From a virus, in the IMG/VR virus record IMGVR_UViG_3300036766_001189, positions 1 to 48,722 of that record: a stretch of 48,722 nt of DNA; one strand, written 5' to 3'. Of this stretch, positions 1-5,863 are shown one piece after another. The position numbers and the translations under genes were made by a program. Numbering within the stretch: the stretch's first letter is position 1; each line of letters opens with the position of its first letter. The notes below the pieces were generated by a model. That model saw only the letters and a list, made by a program, of their open reading frames with translations, had not been told where the DNA came from and made no database searches.

Positions 1-460
1 TGAACGCCCGTTCGATGGAGTCCGCATCCGTAACGATCGTGACTGCCCCGGTGAACGCGCGCACGGCCGCACAGTAGCGATCAATCTCGGCCTGTTCGAG
101 TCCTTCGCCGAACGTGGCCAGATACTTCCCCGGCGTGACGCGTAATTGTCGATCTTCGTGGCCAAACGTGTCATCCGGCGTATACGCCACCATGCCGGGA
201 TGCGACACACTGAGATGGGCGTAGCGTTCGGTGCCGTTGTGTTCCCATTGAGGGTAGAGTGCGGACCATGGTGGGCGTGCATAGCTGCCCTCCGTGAAGC
301 GCTCACGTTCGCGTCGTTGCCACACATCCCGTTCGTCCTCTGAGCATCGGAAGCTCACCGTCTGCCCCGTCTGTCGAGCCGCCAGCGCATCCGCCTTGAC
401 CGCGTAACCCGCGTCACCAGGATCGGGGCCCCTGTTCACTGCATGAATGATGTACGGCAT
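1..460 (-). CDS. N-terminal part of a Cys-rich zinc protein (continues at the other end of the window)
   Basis: Leftward open frame starting at ATG 460 and still open at base 1; 153 codons are visible. A GGAG sits 8 bases upstream of the ATG. No stop occurs before the window edge. If base 1 is joined to base 48722 the frame continues through codons for Arg-Ser-Cys straight into the ATG of the frame ending at 47809, giving one 457-residue protein whose C-terminal half holds many CxxC pairs. The visible part is soluble, charged and has no family I can name. It follows the 60-aa gene by 2 bases in the same leftward operon. The frame itself is certain; function is unknown. Confidence 0.8.
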   Translation of the reverse strand, partial: MPYIIHAVNRGPDPGDAGYAVKADALAARQTGQTVSFRCSEDERDVWQRRERERFTEGSYARPPWSALYPQWEHNGTERYAHLSVSHPGMVAYTPDDTFGHEDRQLRVTPGKYLATFGEGLEQAEIDRYCAAVRAFTGAVTIVTDADSIERAF

Positions 461-462
461 GA

Positions 463-645
463 TCAGGCTCCGAGTTTGACGGTCACCAGGGCCGATAGCT
501 GGTCTATATCCGCTTTGAGTGACGCGAGGGTGTCCGCAGCAGCTACCCATTGTTGGCGTTCGAGCTCTCCTTGGAGATCCATCAACAACTGCACGTTCCA
601 CCGGATGACCGCAGACGATTGATCGATAGTCGTTACACCATCCAT
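463..645 (-). CDS. Small hypothetical protein, helical
   Basis: 60 residues, start ATG 645 behind a strong AGGAGAGG ribosome site. The composition (Leu, Gln, Ala, Glu rich, no Pro) predicts two amphipathic helices. The stop lies 2 bases before the start of the next leftward gene, so it is cotranscribed with the Cys-rich protein. No family recognised. Confidence 0.75.
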   Translation of the reverse strand: MDGVTTIDQSSAVIRWNVQLLMDLQGELERQQWVAAADTLASLKADIDQLSALVTVKLGA

Positions 646-712
646 GAGACCTCTCCTATCCTATTGTGGCTTTCGTTGACGTGAGATCCAGACCCCTCGT
701 TGTGACGTATCC

Positions 713-790
713 TCATAGCAGCCCTCCCGCATACATGGCCATGAAAGTCACGAACCAGGCCAACGCAATCAAGTAGAGTAATGTTTTCAT
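713..790 (-). CDS. 25-residue single-span membrane peptide
   Basis: Start ATG 790 preceded by GAGGAGGAG at a good distance. The product begins MKTLLYLIALAWFV and is almost entirely one hydrophobic helix. Micro-proteins like this are common in phage early operons and often act on the host membrane, but no function can be assigned. The stop TGA overlaps an ATG that opens a further 27-codon frame of doubtful status ending inside the next gene. Called from its ribosome site, hydrophobic profile and operon position. Confidence 0.6.
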   Translation of the reverse strand: MKTLLYLIALAWFVTFMAMYAGGLL

Positions 791-849
791 GGTGTCACTC
801 CTCCTCTTTTCATCGATACCAGTCCGTAGGCGGACCATGGTTCCGAGAG

Positions 850-1065
850 TCATTGTGTGGCCTCATCCGTGACATTCCGCGCGAGCCGAGGCGCGGGGAG
901 TGTCGCCTCCAGAAAGGAAATCAGTCGGTCTCGTAGCGTCTCGAACGTCGCTATCGGTACAACGGCCTGTATCTGATTGATCGGGGCCATGGCGTTTATC
1001 GTGACACCATTGTTCGTGGCAAAAATGCCGATGGTGCCGTCTGTGTGAAAGGTGAGTGTTATCAT
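850..1065 (-). CDS. Small hypothetical early protein
   Basis: 71 residues, start ATG 1065 directly after GGGAGGG; the open frame extends further upstream, but this ATG has the ribosome site. The sequence is regular: a beta-rich first half (ITLTFHTDGTIGIFATNNG) followed by a predicted helix. No family recognised. It is the first gene of the leftward arm after the 1.1 kb non-coding region, so a promoter is expected in that region. Confidence 0.75.
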   Translation of the reverse strand: MITLTFHTDGTIGIFATNNGVTINAMAPINQIQAVVPIATFETLRDRLISFLEATLPAPRLARNVTDEATQ

Positions 1066-1269
1066 GCCCTCCCTATAGCACGGCACATGCCAACGCCACC
1101 CCGACGCTAACTCGCGCCTCCACCACGACTTACATTCTCGTCGCTCCTCCAACGTGTCTGAGAGTCGCCGTCGCGAGGGCCTTTTGTCGCGTCACGGGGC
1201 GACTGGCCCGCACCGTGACGATCGGGCTGATGCATAGAGATGTGTGTCCCCTACTGAGGACAGTGACGA

Positions 1270-1325
1270 GATGTGAGTGGTGGGGACTCAGATAACCGCA
1301 CTTCTGCCTGCCACCCACTCACATC
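1270..1325. repeat. Large inverted repeat
   Basis: GATGTGAGTGG at 1270-1280 is the exact reverse complement of 1315-1325. Pairing extends by three more bases if one bulged base is allowed. The enclosed loop is about 30 bases. There is no T-run on either side, so a simple intrinsic terminator is unlikely; a protein-binding or cruciform site is more likely. Confidence 0.6.
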
Positions 1326-1381
1326 CCGCCCTCATCGAGCTATTGGCTCTATGCATGTAATTGCATGGAGGCGGATCCTGA

Positions 1382-1479
1382 ATGCGCGTAATGGCACTCG
1401 AGGTCGAGGCGCGCATCGATGTGGGTAGGTACCTACCCATCTTGGGTAGGCGTAGTAGGTGCGTGGATATGCGCGTAAT
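1382..1479. repeat. 11-bp direct repeats flanking the palindrome
   Basis: ATGCGCGTAAT occurs at 1382-1392 and again at 1469-1479, on either side of the palindrome at 1422-1439. A related short inverted repeat, ATGCA-N6-TGCAT, lies at 1351-1366. The spacing suggests an ordered protein-binding array. Confidence 0.5.
1422..1439. promoter_or_regulatory. 18-bp perfect palindrome, candidate operator
   Basis: TGGGTAGGTACCTACCCA is a perfect dyad. A third copy of the half-site core TGGGTAGG follows at 1443-1450 in direct orientation, and GGGTAGG recurs at 1561. Such dyads with an extra half-site are typical of operators for dimeric repressors or initiator-binding iterons. No obvious repressor gene is recognisable in the genome, so the ligand is unknown. 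Confidence 0.55.
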
Positions 1480-1772
1480 TACCCAACCACTAGCTAGGGC
1501 ATCTGCCAGAACCCTACGCCAACAGCCCTCGTTTCTGGACGCGCACCCACATGCAGCACCGGGTAGGGGGGAGACCCCGCGCGAATTGAGGTGGCACGCC
1601 GGGGTGCGGTCTGTGCGCAAAATCGCCATCCCTCTCGCCCCTGATGCATTCCTGCGCAAAATTCTGCGACCTATTCCGGCCCCGTCTGGCTCTGGCCCTC
1701 GGGTCGTCGAGCGTCGAGGGGGTCGTGGATGTCCGGGGGGATGGCCGCCCGCGAGAGGCGGCAACCTGTTGT

Positions 1773-1822
1773 GGGGGTGGTGGTTGAGAGGGTGGGGGCT
1801 ATGGAGAGGGCTGGAGGGAGGG
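1773..1822 (+). other. G-tract cluster, G-quadruplex potential
   Basis: Six runs of three to five G lie at 1773-1777, 1790-1792, 1794-1798, 1808-1810, 1816-1818 and 1820-1822, with loops of 1 to 12 bases. The last five runs satisfy a permissive G-quadruplex pattern on the plus strand. A perfect hairpin, GTCGTA-N7-TACGAC, follows at 1828-1846. Confidence 0.4.
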
Positions 1823-2093
1823 CTGGAGTCGTAGTGGGGTTACGACAGGGGCGACCGCGCGAAACGGATCACCGTGGCCCGTTTCTGGACGTGTCGAGGG
1901 AGGGGGCGCGCATCGACAGGTTCGGAAGACGTGTACGTTCCTCGGACAGAGGCGTGAGGGGCCTGGACCCACCCCTCGGAGGGCTAGCACCTCCTCGGGG
2001 ATGCCGCCTGCGGCCCCGCCTTCCGCCAGAGGGTCAGGCCCCCTCCAGCGCAGGCACCGAAACCCTGCGTGAAGGGGAACCCTCTTATAAGGG

Positions 2094-2157
2094 GACACCA
2101 TTAAATTTGGGGAATAAGGCCCGAATCATTGGCCTTTCGTGGCCCTTAAATGGTGTC
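2094..2157. repeat. AT-rich nested inverted repeat
   Basis: GACACCATTAAA at 2094-2105 pairs with TTAAATGGTGTC at 2146-2157 with one mismatch. Inside it, AAGGCC-N9-GGCCTT forms a second perfect stem. The island is clearly richer in A and T than the surrounding DNA and ends exactly where the next leftward gene stops. It could be a terminator for that gene, a cruciform or a DNA-unwinding element. Confidence 0.5.
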
Positions 2158-2375
2158 TAAAGGCTTTTCAAGATCGGTTCTCCCGCCGCGAGGGTCGCAC
2201 GGCGACGCCGATTCTGGGTGGTTGCGCGGGGATCCCGCCAGGGTTGGAACTGGATGTGACCCGCCCGAATCCGAAAGTTCAGGCGGTGGACGAGGCCACA
2301 GTCGCAGCACCCCATTTGGTAGGCGCGACGAACGGGCTGGACCCATTCATGGTCATGTACTGGGGTGAAGGTCAT
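2157..2375 (-). CDS. Small CxC-containing conserved phage protein
   Basis: 72 residues from ATG 2375. The N-terminal half has a histidine- and cysteine-bearing core (VHDHEW near residue 6, GCCDCGLVH near residue 22) and the C-terminus is strongly Arg-rich. This layout, a CCDCGLVH motif then an alternating basic tail, resembles small uncharacterised proteins I associate with phage early regions; function unknown. The ATG overlaps the stop of the upstream gene (ATGA), so the two are translationally coupled. The Arg-rich tail suggests nucleic-acid binding. Confidence 0.65.
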   Translation of the reverse strand: MTFTPVHDHEWVQPVRRAYQMGCCDCGLVHRLNFRIRAGHIQFQPWRDPRATTQNRRRRATLAAGEPILKSL

Positions 2376-2683
2376 CGTTGTCGGCTCCGGTCGATGAAAT
2401 TGCCGGGGTCCGGGCTGTCGATCTCGCGGTAGAGGGTCATGCGGCGGGTGACGCGGATGAGACCAGCCATGCCCCGCCGGGTGCCCGGCTGGATGGTGAA
2501 CGCATCCGTGCGGGCGGGGATCACCTCCCCGCCGAATTGGGCGGTGGTGCCCATGATCTGGAGGAGCCCCTTGTGGGGGCCGCGGGTGTGCTCCAGGACG
2601 ATGCGGAGGTTCGAGGGAGGGAGGAGGGGCTCGGGACGGGTGAACGGCGAATCAGACATGTCGAGAGGGGTTGCAAGGGGCAT
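2372..2683 (-). CDS. Hypothetical protein, first gene of the leftward arm
   Basis: About 103 residues; the start is uncertain (GTG 2692, ATG 2683 or ATG 2659; none has a clear ribosome site). The C-terminal 80 residues look like a regular soluble domain (alternating hydrophobic strands, few low-complexity runs). It is coupled by an ATGA overlap to the 72-aa gene. It lies back to back with the first late gene: the two starts are separated by only about 20 bases, so promoters must overlap coding sequence or each other. Confidence 0.55.
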   Translation of the reverse strand: MPLATPLDMSDSPFTRPEPLLPPSNLRIVLEHTRGPHKGLLQIMGTTAQFGGEVIPARTDAFTIQPGTRRGMAGLIRVTRRMTLYREIDSPDPGNFIDRSRQR

Positions 2684-2700
2684 ACCATCCACAGTATTCT
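2671..2700 (+). promoter_or_regulatory. Candidate rightward sigma70-like promoter for the late arm
   Basis: TTGCAA (2671-2676) and TATTCT (2695-2700) are separated by 18 bases; each matches the consensus at four of six positions. Transcription would begin near 2707, essentially at the proposed ATG of the terminase small-subunit candidate. If this promoter is real, either translation is leaderless or the true start is the GTG at 2724 or later. Confidence 0.35.
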
Positions 2701-2705
2701 AGAAG

Positions 2706-3569
2706 ATGGGGGGCCTGACGGACGTGCCGCATTCGACGAGTAAGTCACACAAGTCGCGCAAAACAGCCCCCGAGCTACCTGTCGTCAACACAGGGCTCCT
2801 GATGGCGCTGGGTGGACCCCCTCCTTCCACCTCGGCGACAGCGGCCCCGTCAGGCTCCCCGCTACCACTACTCACCGGGGCACCCCCCGAGGGCGACCCC
2901 AAACAGCAATACTGGCATCGGCCACCCGACTCCCGGAATCGCAAGACCGTCGAACAGATCGTGGTGATGCGGGCCGCGGGGCGATCGGGGCGGGAGATTG
3001 CCAAACGCCTGGGTCGGACGGAGGCGGCCATCCGCCAACTCGTCTACATCGGTCGGAAGAACGGCTGGCTAGACGACGACGATGAGCCCGTTGATCTGGA
3101 GGCGGAGCTGGCCATCAATGTGGACCGGAAGGTCGTGCGGAACATCAACGCCGCGCTGGATGGCGAGATGACCAACTGGCAAACCCACGAGATGACCATC
3201 GCGGCAGCCAAGGGCCGCGGGGTGTTCAAGACACACGAGGTCATCAAGCAGGAGGGGACGGCGGCGCTGTCGGTGGTGGCCATCCAGGTGGTGATGCCGG
3301 CGGTGGGCGCGAGCGATCAGCGACCCGATATCGACGAGGACCAAATAGGGGGGCTACCCGCATATCTGGAGCTGGAGGCGGATCTCGATGCCCCTGTGGA
3401 CGCCCGATCTACCGCCCCGACCCCCGCTCATCATCCCGACACCGGCCCCGAAGCACCCCTGGGTGCTCACCTGGATGGATCGCCGGATGCTGCGGGCGAT
3501 GGGGATTGCGGTGGAGCCGGAGACGTCGTGGTCGTGGAGTCACCCGGAAGCGGACGAGGGATAGCATGA
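2706..3569 (+). CDS. Putative terminase small subunit (HTH protein)
   Basis: 287 residues. The first 75 are Pro/Ser-rich and probably disordered. Residues about 78-120 form a helix-turn-helix (RNRKTVEQIVVMRAAGRSGR, then AKRLGRTEAAIRQLV), as in small terminase and transposase-type DNA-binding domains. A helical middle part follows, then a Pro/Ala/Asp-rich tail. Small terminase subunits recognise the packaging site and regulate TerL; the assignment rests on the HTH and on position at the head of the packaging genes. Length is above the usual 150-200 residues, mainly from low-complexity ends. The start could be the GTG at 2724. Confidence 0.6.
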   Translation: MGGLTDVPHSTSKSHKSRKTAPELPVVNTGLLMALGGPPPSTSATAAPSGSPLPLLTGAPPEGDPKQQYWHRPPDSRNRKTVEQIVVMRAAGRSGREIAKRLGRTEAAIRQLVYIGRKNGWLDDDDEPVDLEAELAINVDRKVVRNINAALDGEMTNWQTHEMTIAAAKGRGVFKTHEVIKQEGTAALSVVAIQVVMPAVGASDQRPDIDEDQIGGLPAYLELEADLDAPVDARSTAPTPAHHPDTGPEAPLGAHLDGSPDAAGDGDCGGAGDVVVVESPGSGRGIA

Positions 3570-3682
3570 TGTGGACGTGGATGGCGACGCAACTGGTCAA
3601 GGGCGCGAGCTGGGCCGCGGGACATCCCGAAGCCCTACGCGCCATTGTGCGCACGGTGATCGCCGCGAAAGCGGGGAAATAG
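3566..3682 (+). CDS. 38-residue hypothetical peptide
   Basis: Start ATG 3566 overlaps the stop of the preceding gene as ATGA, and its stop at 3682 is one base before the next ATG. This tight packing supports translation. The product begins MMWTWMATQLVKGASW and forms one amphipathic helix ending in basic residues. No known family. Confidence 0.5.
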   Translation: MMWTWMATQLVKGASWAAGHPEALRAIVRTVIAAKAGK

Positions 3683-3683
3683 C

Positions 3684-3872
3684 ATGCCCTTCACGTCGGT
3701 GGGCGCGGAGATGCATCGCTTCAAGGCTGGCGGGTTGCACAGCGGGTCGAAGCATGGACCCAAGGTGACGTCGCGTAAGCAGGCGATCGCGATCGCCTTG
3801 AGCGAGGCGCGCAAAGCGAAGGGCGAGCCCGCCTCCCTCAGAGGGTTGAAGAAGACCACGCACGCCGCGTAA
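3684..3872 (+). CDS. DUF6496-like small basic protein
   Basis: 62 residues containing the block KAGGLHSGSKHGPKV followed by SRKQAIAIALSEARKA, the signature I recognise from the DUF6496 family found next to phage structural genes and in environmental bacteria. Function of the family is unknown; the many Lys/Arg residues and single conserved helix suggest nucleic-acid or capsid contact. Stop and next ATG overlap by one base (TAATG), coupling it to TerL. Confidence 0.75.
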   Translation: MPFTSVGAEMHRFKAGGLHSGSKHGPKVTSRKQAIAIALSEARKAKGEPASLRGLKKTTHAA

Positions 3873-5476
3873 TGGCCGCCACCAAACTCCCGCCCGGCTG
3901 TGGCGCCCTCCTAGAGGAGCCGCTCCTCTACATGGAGCAGCAACAGCGGTTCATGCGCGCGCGCCGCATGCGCTTCTGTCTGGCGTGTCGCACGATGGGC
4001 GCGATGGACGAGATGGGGCTGTTCACCTGCGGGAAGTGTGGCGGGGCGTCGAACGGCCGCTGGGGGAATTTGACCGCCCCGCGCGCGTTCAAGCGATTCT
4101 TGTTGCTGGCGGGGCGTGGTGGTGGCAAGACGCTGGTGGCGGCGCATGCCGTTCGGGAAGAGCTGATGATCCCGGGTGCGCTCTGGTGGGTGATGGGCGC
4201 GACCTACAAACTGTTGTGGGATTCGACGTTCCCGACGTTGGTGGGCCTCCTCCATCCTGATTGGATCGCCCGGTGGGATGCCGAGCACGCCGAGATCACC
4301 CTCAAGAATGGGGCAAAGGTCGCCTTTCGGTCGCTCGAAGACCCGGAGCGCGCACGCGGCCCTCACGGGGTGGGCGGCATGTGGTACGACGAGGCGGCGC
4401 AGTGCCCCGAGCGCGCCTGGCACGTCGGCGTCCCCATGCTGATCAAGGCGGGCGGGGTGGCCATCGCGAGCACCACCGTGCTGGGGTACGACTGGACCTA
4501 CGAGATGCTGGAGCGGCGCGCTCTCGTTTACAAGGAGCGGGGCTACTGGGCCGCGCGCTGGAAGACCCTGGACAACCCGCTATTCCGCACGAATCAGGTG
4601 ATGCGGGAGGAGGTGGAGGCGGCGCGCCGAACCAGCACCCCCGAGTTTTTCGCCCAGGAGTATGAGAGTGAACGATCCAACGCCCAAGGGCTCATCTACG
4701 GCCAACGCATCCGCGAGAACGTGCTGGCCGACGACGAGGCCGTTCGACGATTCATTCCCGAATGGCCCGCGATCTCCCCGCAGCGCAAAGTCCTTATCGG
4801 ACTGGACGAGGGCGCGGATCATCCCTTTGGGGCCGTGCTTATTGTGGTTACAGAGCAGGGGCTTGTCGTTGTAGCCGAGTACCTGGAGCGGATGAAGGCA
4901 AATTCCCAGGCGCACGACGACATCTGGGTCAAGCTCGGACTGACACGGTGGCCCGACAAGGTGTTCGCGGGCAACAAGAATGCCCTCCAGCTACGCCTGG
5001 AGTGGGGCCTGAAGGGGACCGGGGTGGTGCCGGCCGAGAGCAAGCAGGAGGTGGGCATCCAGCGCATGCAGTCCTGGCTGATCACCCGGAAGCTCAAGTT
5101 CGCCTACACAGTGCCGCGCACGATCGAGCAGTGTGGGGCGTATCGGTATGCGGAGAATACGAAGCCGACCACGGGCGAAAAGCGCCTGGTTGAGCAGGTG
5201 TTCAAGCTGAAGGATGAGTTGCCGGATGCGATCCGCTACGCCCTGATGGCGTGGCCCGAACTACCCGAGGCGAGTGAGCCAGCCATGACGGATGCCGAGC
5301 ACGCGCGGTGGGCGGCGTTTGACGACAAGACGCGGCACGATCTCACCCTCCAGCGGGAGCACACCCAGCGGCGGAAGCATGGTGTGGACCTCCAACCGGA
5401 GGAGGCGGGATATCCGATCAAAGACTTCTGGCAGAACGACGGACTCGACTCGGATGGCAGCGGGGCGCTCTACTAA
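3872..5476 (+). CDS. terL: Terminase large subunit with N-terminal zinc ribbon
   Basis: 534 residues. The ATPase motor that drives DNA into the prohead has Walker A AGRGGGKT at 80-87 and Walker B MWYDEA at 170-175. A C-terminal RNase H-like nuclease begins at about residue 308 (LIGLDEGADHP), whose Asp is the likely first metal ligand. Before the ATPase, C36-x2-C39 and C53-x2-C56 form a zinc ribbon, which is not part of the usual TerL core. Length is normal for the family. Coupled to the preceding gene by TAATG. Identification is firm. Confidence 0.95.
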   Translation: MAATKLPPGCGALLEEPLLYMEQQQRFMRARRMRFCLACRTMGAMDEMGLFTCGKCGGASNGRWGNLTAPRAFKRFLLLAGRGGGKTLVAAHAVREELMIPGALWWVMGATYKLLWDSTFPTLVGLLHPDWIARWDAEHAEITLKNGAKVAFRSLEDPERARGPHGVGGMWYDEAAQCPERAWHVGVPMLIKAGGVAIASTTVLGYDWTYEMLERRALVYKERGYWAARWKTLDNPLFRTNQVMREEVEAARRTSTPEFFAQEYESERSNAQGLIYGQRIRENVLADDEAVRRFIPEWPAISPQRKVLIGLDEGADHPFGAVLIVVTEQGLVVVAEYLERMKANSQAHDDIWVKLGLTRWPDKVFAGNKNALQLRLEWGLKGTGVVPAESKQEVGIQRMQSWLITRKLKFAYTVPRTIEQCGAYRYAENTKPTTGEKRLVEQVFKLKDELPDAIRYALMAWPELPEASEPAMTDAEHARWAAFDDKTRHDLTLQREHTQRRKHGVDLQPEEAGYPIKDFWQNDGLDSDGSGALY

Positions 5477-5494
5477 CGCCTGGAGGGGCTGGAT

Positions 5495-5863
5495 ATGTGG
5501 ATCAGTAACGCGATTGGGAAGATGCTGGAGGACGCCGCGGAGAAGCGGGCCACCCTCCGAACGGCGCTGGGGGCGAGCGAGGCGTGTGTCAACCGCCTCA
5601 CGCAGGAGAATACGCGATTGCGCTCCGATCTGGACTGGTTCAAGCACCGCCTCACCCAGGTCGAGCGCGAGCGAGGCCAGTTGATCTACGCCGCGCTGGG
5701 CACGAAGATCGCGGTGCCGGAGTTCGTCCCCACCTTCCAGCCGGATGAGGCGCTCAATCCGCAGAACGACCCGTTCAGTGATCTGGGGGAGGGGGCGGAG
5801 GTGGGACAACCCGCACCCGCGGTGGACTTCAGTTTGATGCCGCGTTTCGCCGAGACCAAATAG
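5495..5863 (+). CDS. Coiled-coil protein between TerL and portal
   Basis: 122 residues. Residues about 1-65 are strongly helical with heptad-like spacing of Leu/Val and many Arg/Glu, a probable coiled coil; the rest is acidic and Pro-rich. ATG 5495 follows GGAGGGG, and the stop abuts the portal ATG. Position between terminase and portal suggests a role in packaging or portal assembly, but no family is recognised. Confidence 0.7.
   Translation: MWISNAIGKMLEDAAEKRATLRTALGASEACVNRLTQENTRLRSDLDWFKHRLTQVERERGQLIYAALGTKIAVPEFVPTFQPDEALNPQNDPFSDLGEGAEVGQPAPAVDFSLMPRFAETK

Larger units (their letters stand above)
1408..1916. repeat. Two 12-bp direct repeat pairs across the control region
   Basis: GGCGCGCATCGA occurs at 1408-1419 and 1905-1916. 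CGTTTCTGGACG occurs at 1530-1541 and 1880-1891. A third pair, TGCGCAAAAT, lies at 1614-1623 and 1653-1662. Exact 12-bp repeats at these distances are unlikely by chance in 500 bases and argue that the region is functional rather than decayed coding DNA. Confidence 0.5.
1066..2156. promoter_or_regulatory. 1.1 kb gene-poor control region, candidate origin
   Basis: No frame here has the ribosome site, codon pattern or protein-like composition of its neighbours; the longest (1382-1834, rightward) is Arg/Pro/Gly-rich and unlike a folded protein. The region instead holds an 11-bp inverted repeat (1270-1325), an 18-bp perfect palindrome (1422-1439), several 10 to 12-bp direct repeats, a G-tract cluster (1773-1822) and an AT-rich inverted repeat (2094-2157). 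It lies within the leftward arm between its first two genes and the rest, and close to the terminase genes. Origin, operator or packaging-site roles are inferred from structure only. Confidence 0.55.

Noticed and set aside
1382-1834. Rightward 150-codon open frame in the control region
   Set aside because: No ribosome site, Arg/Pro/Trp-rich, and it runs through palindrome and repeats; not protein-like.
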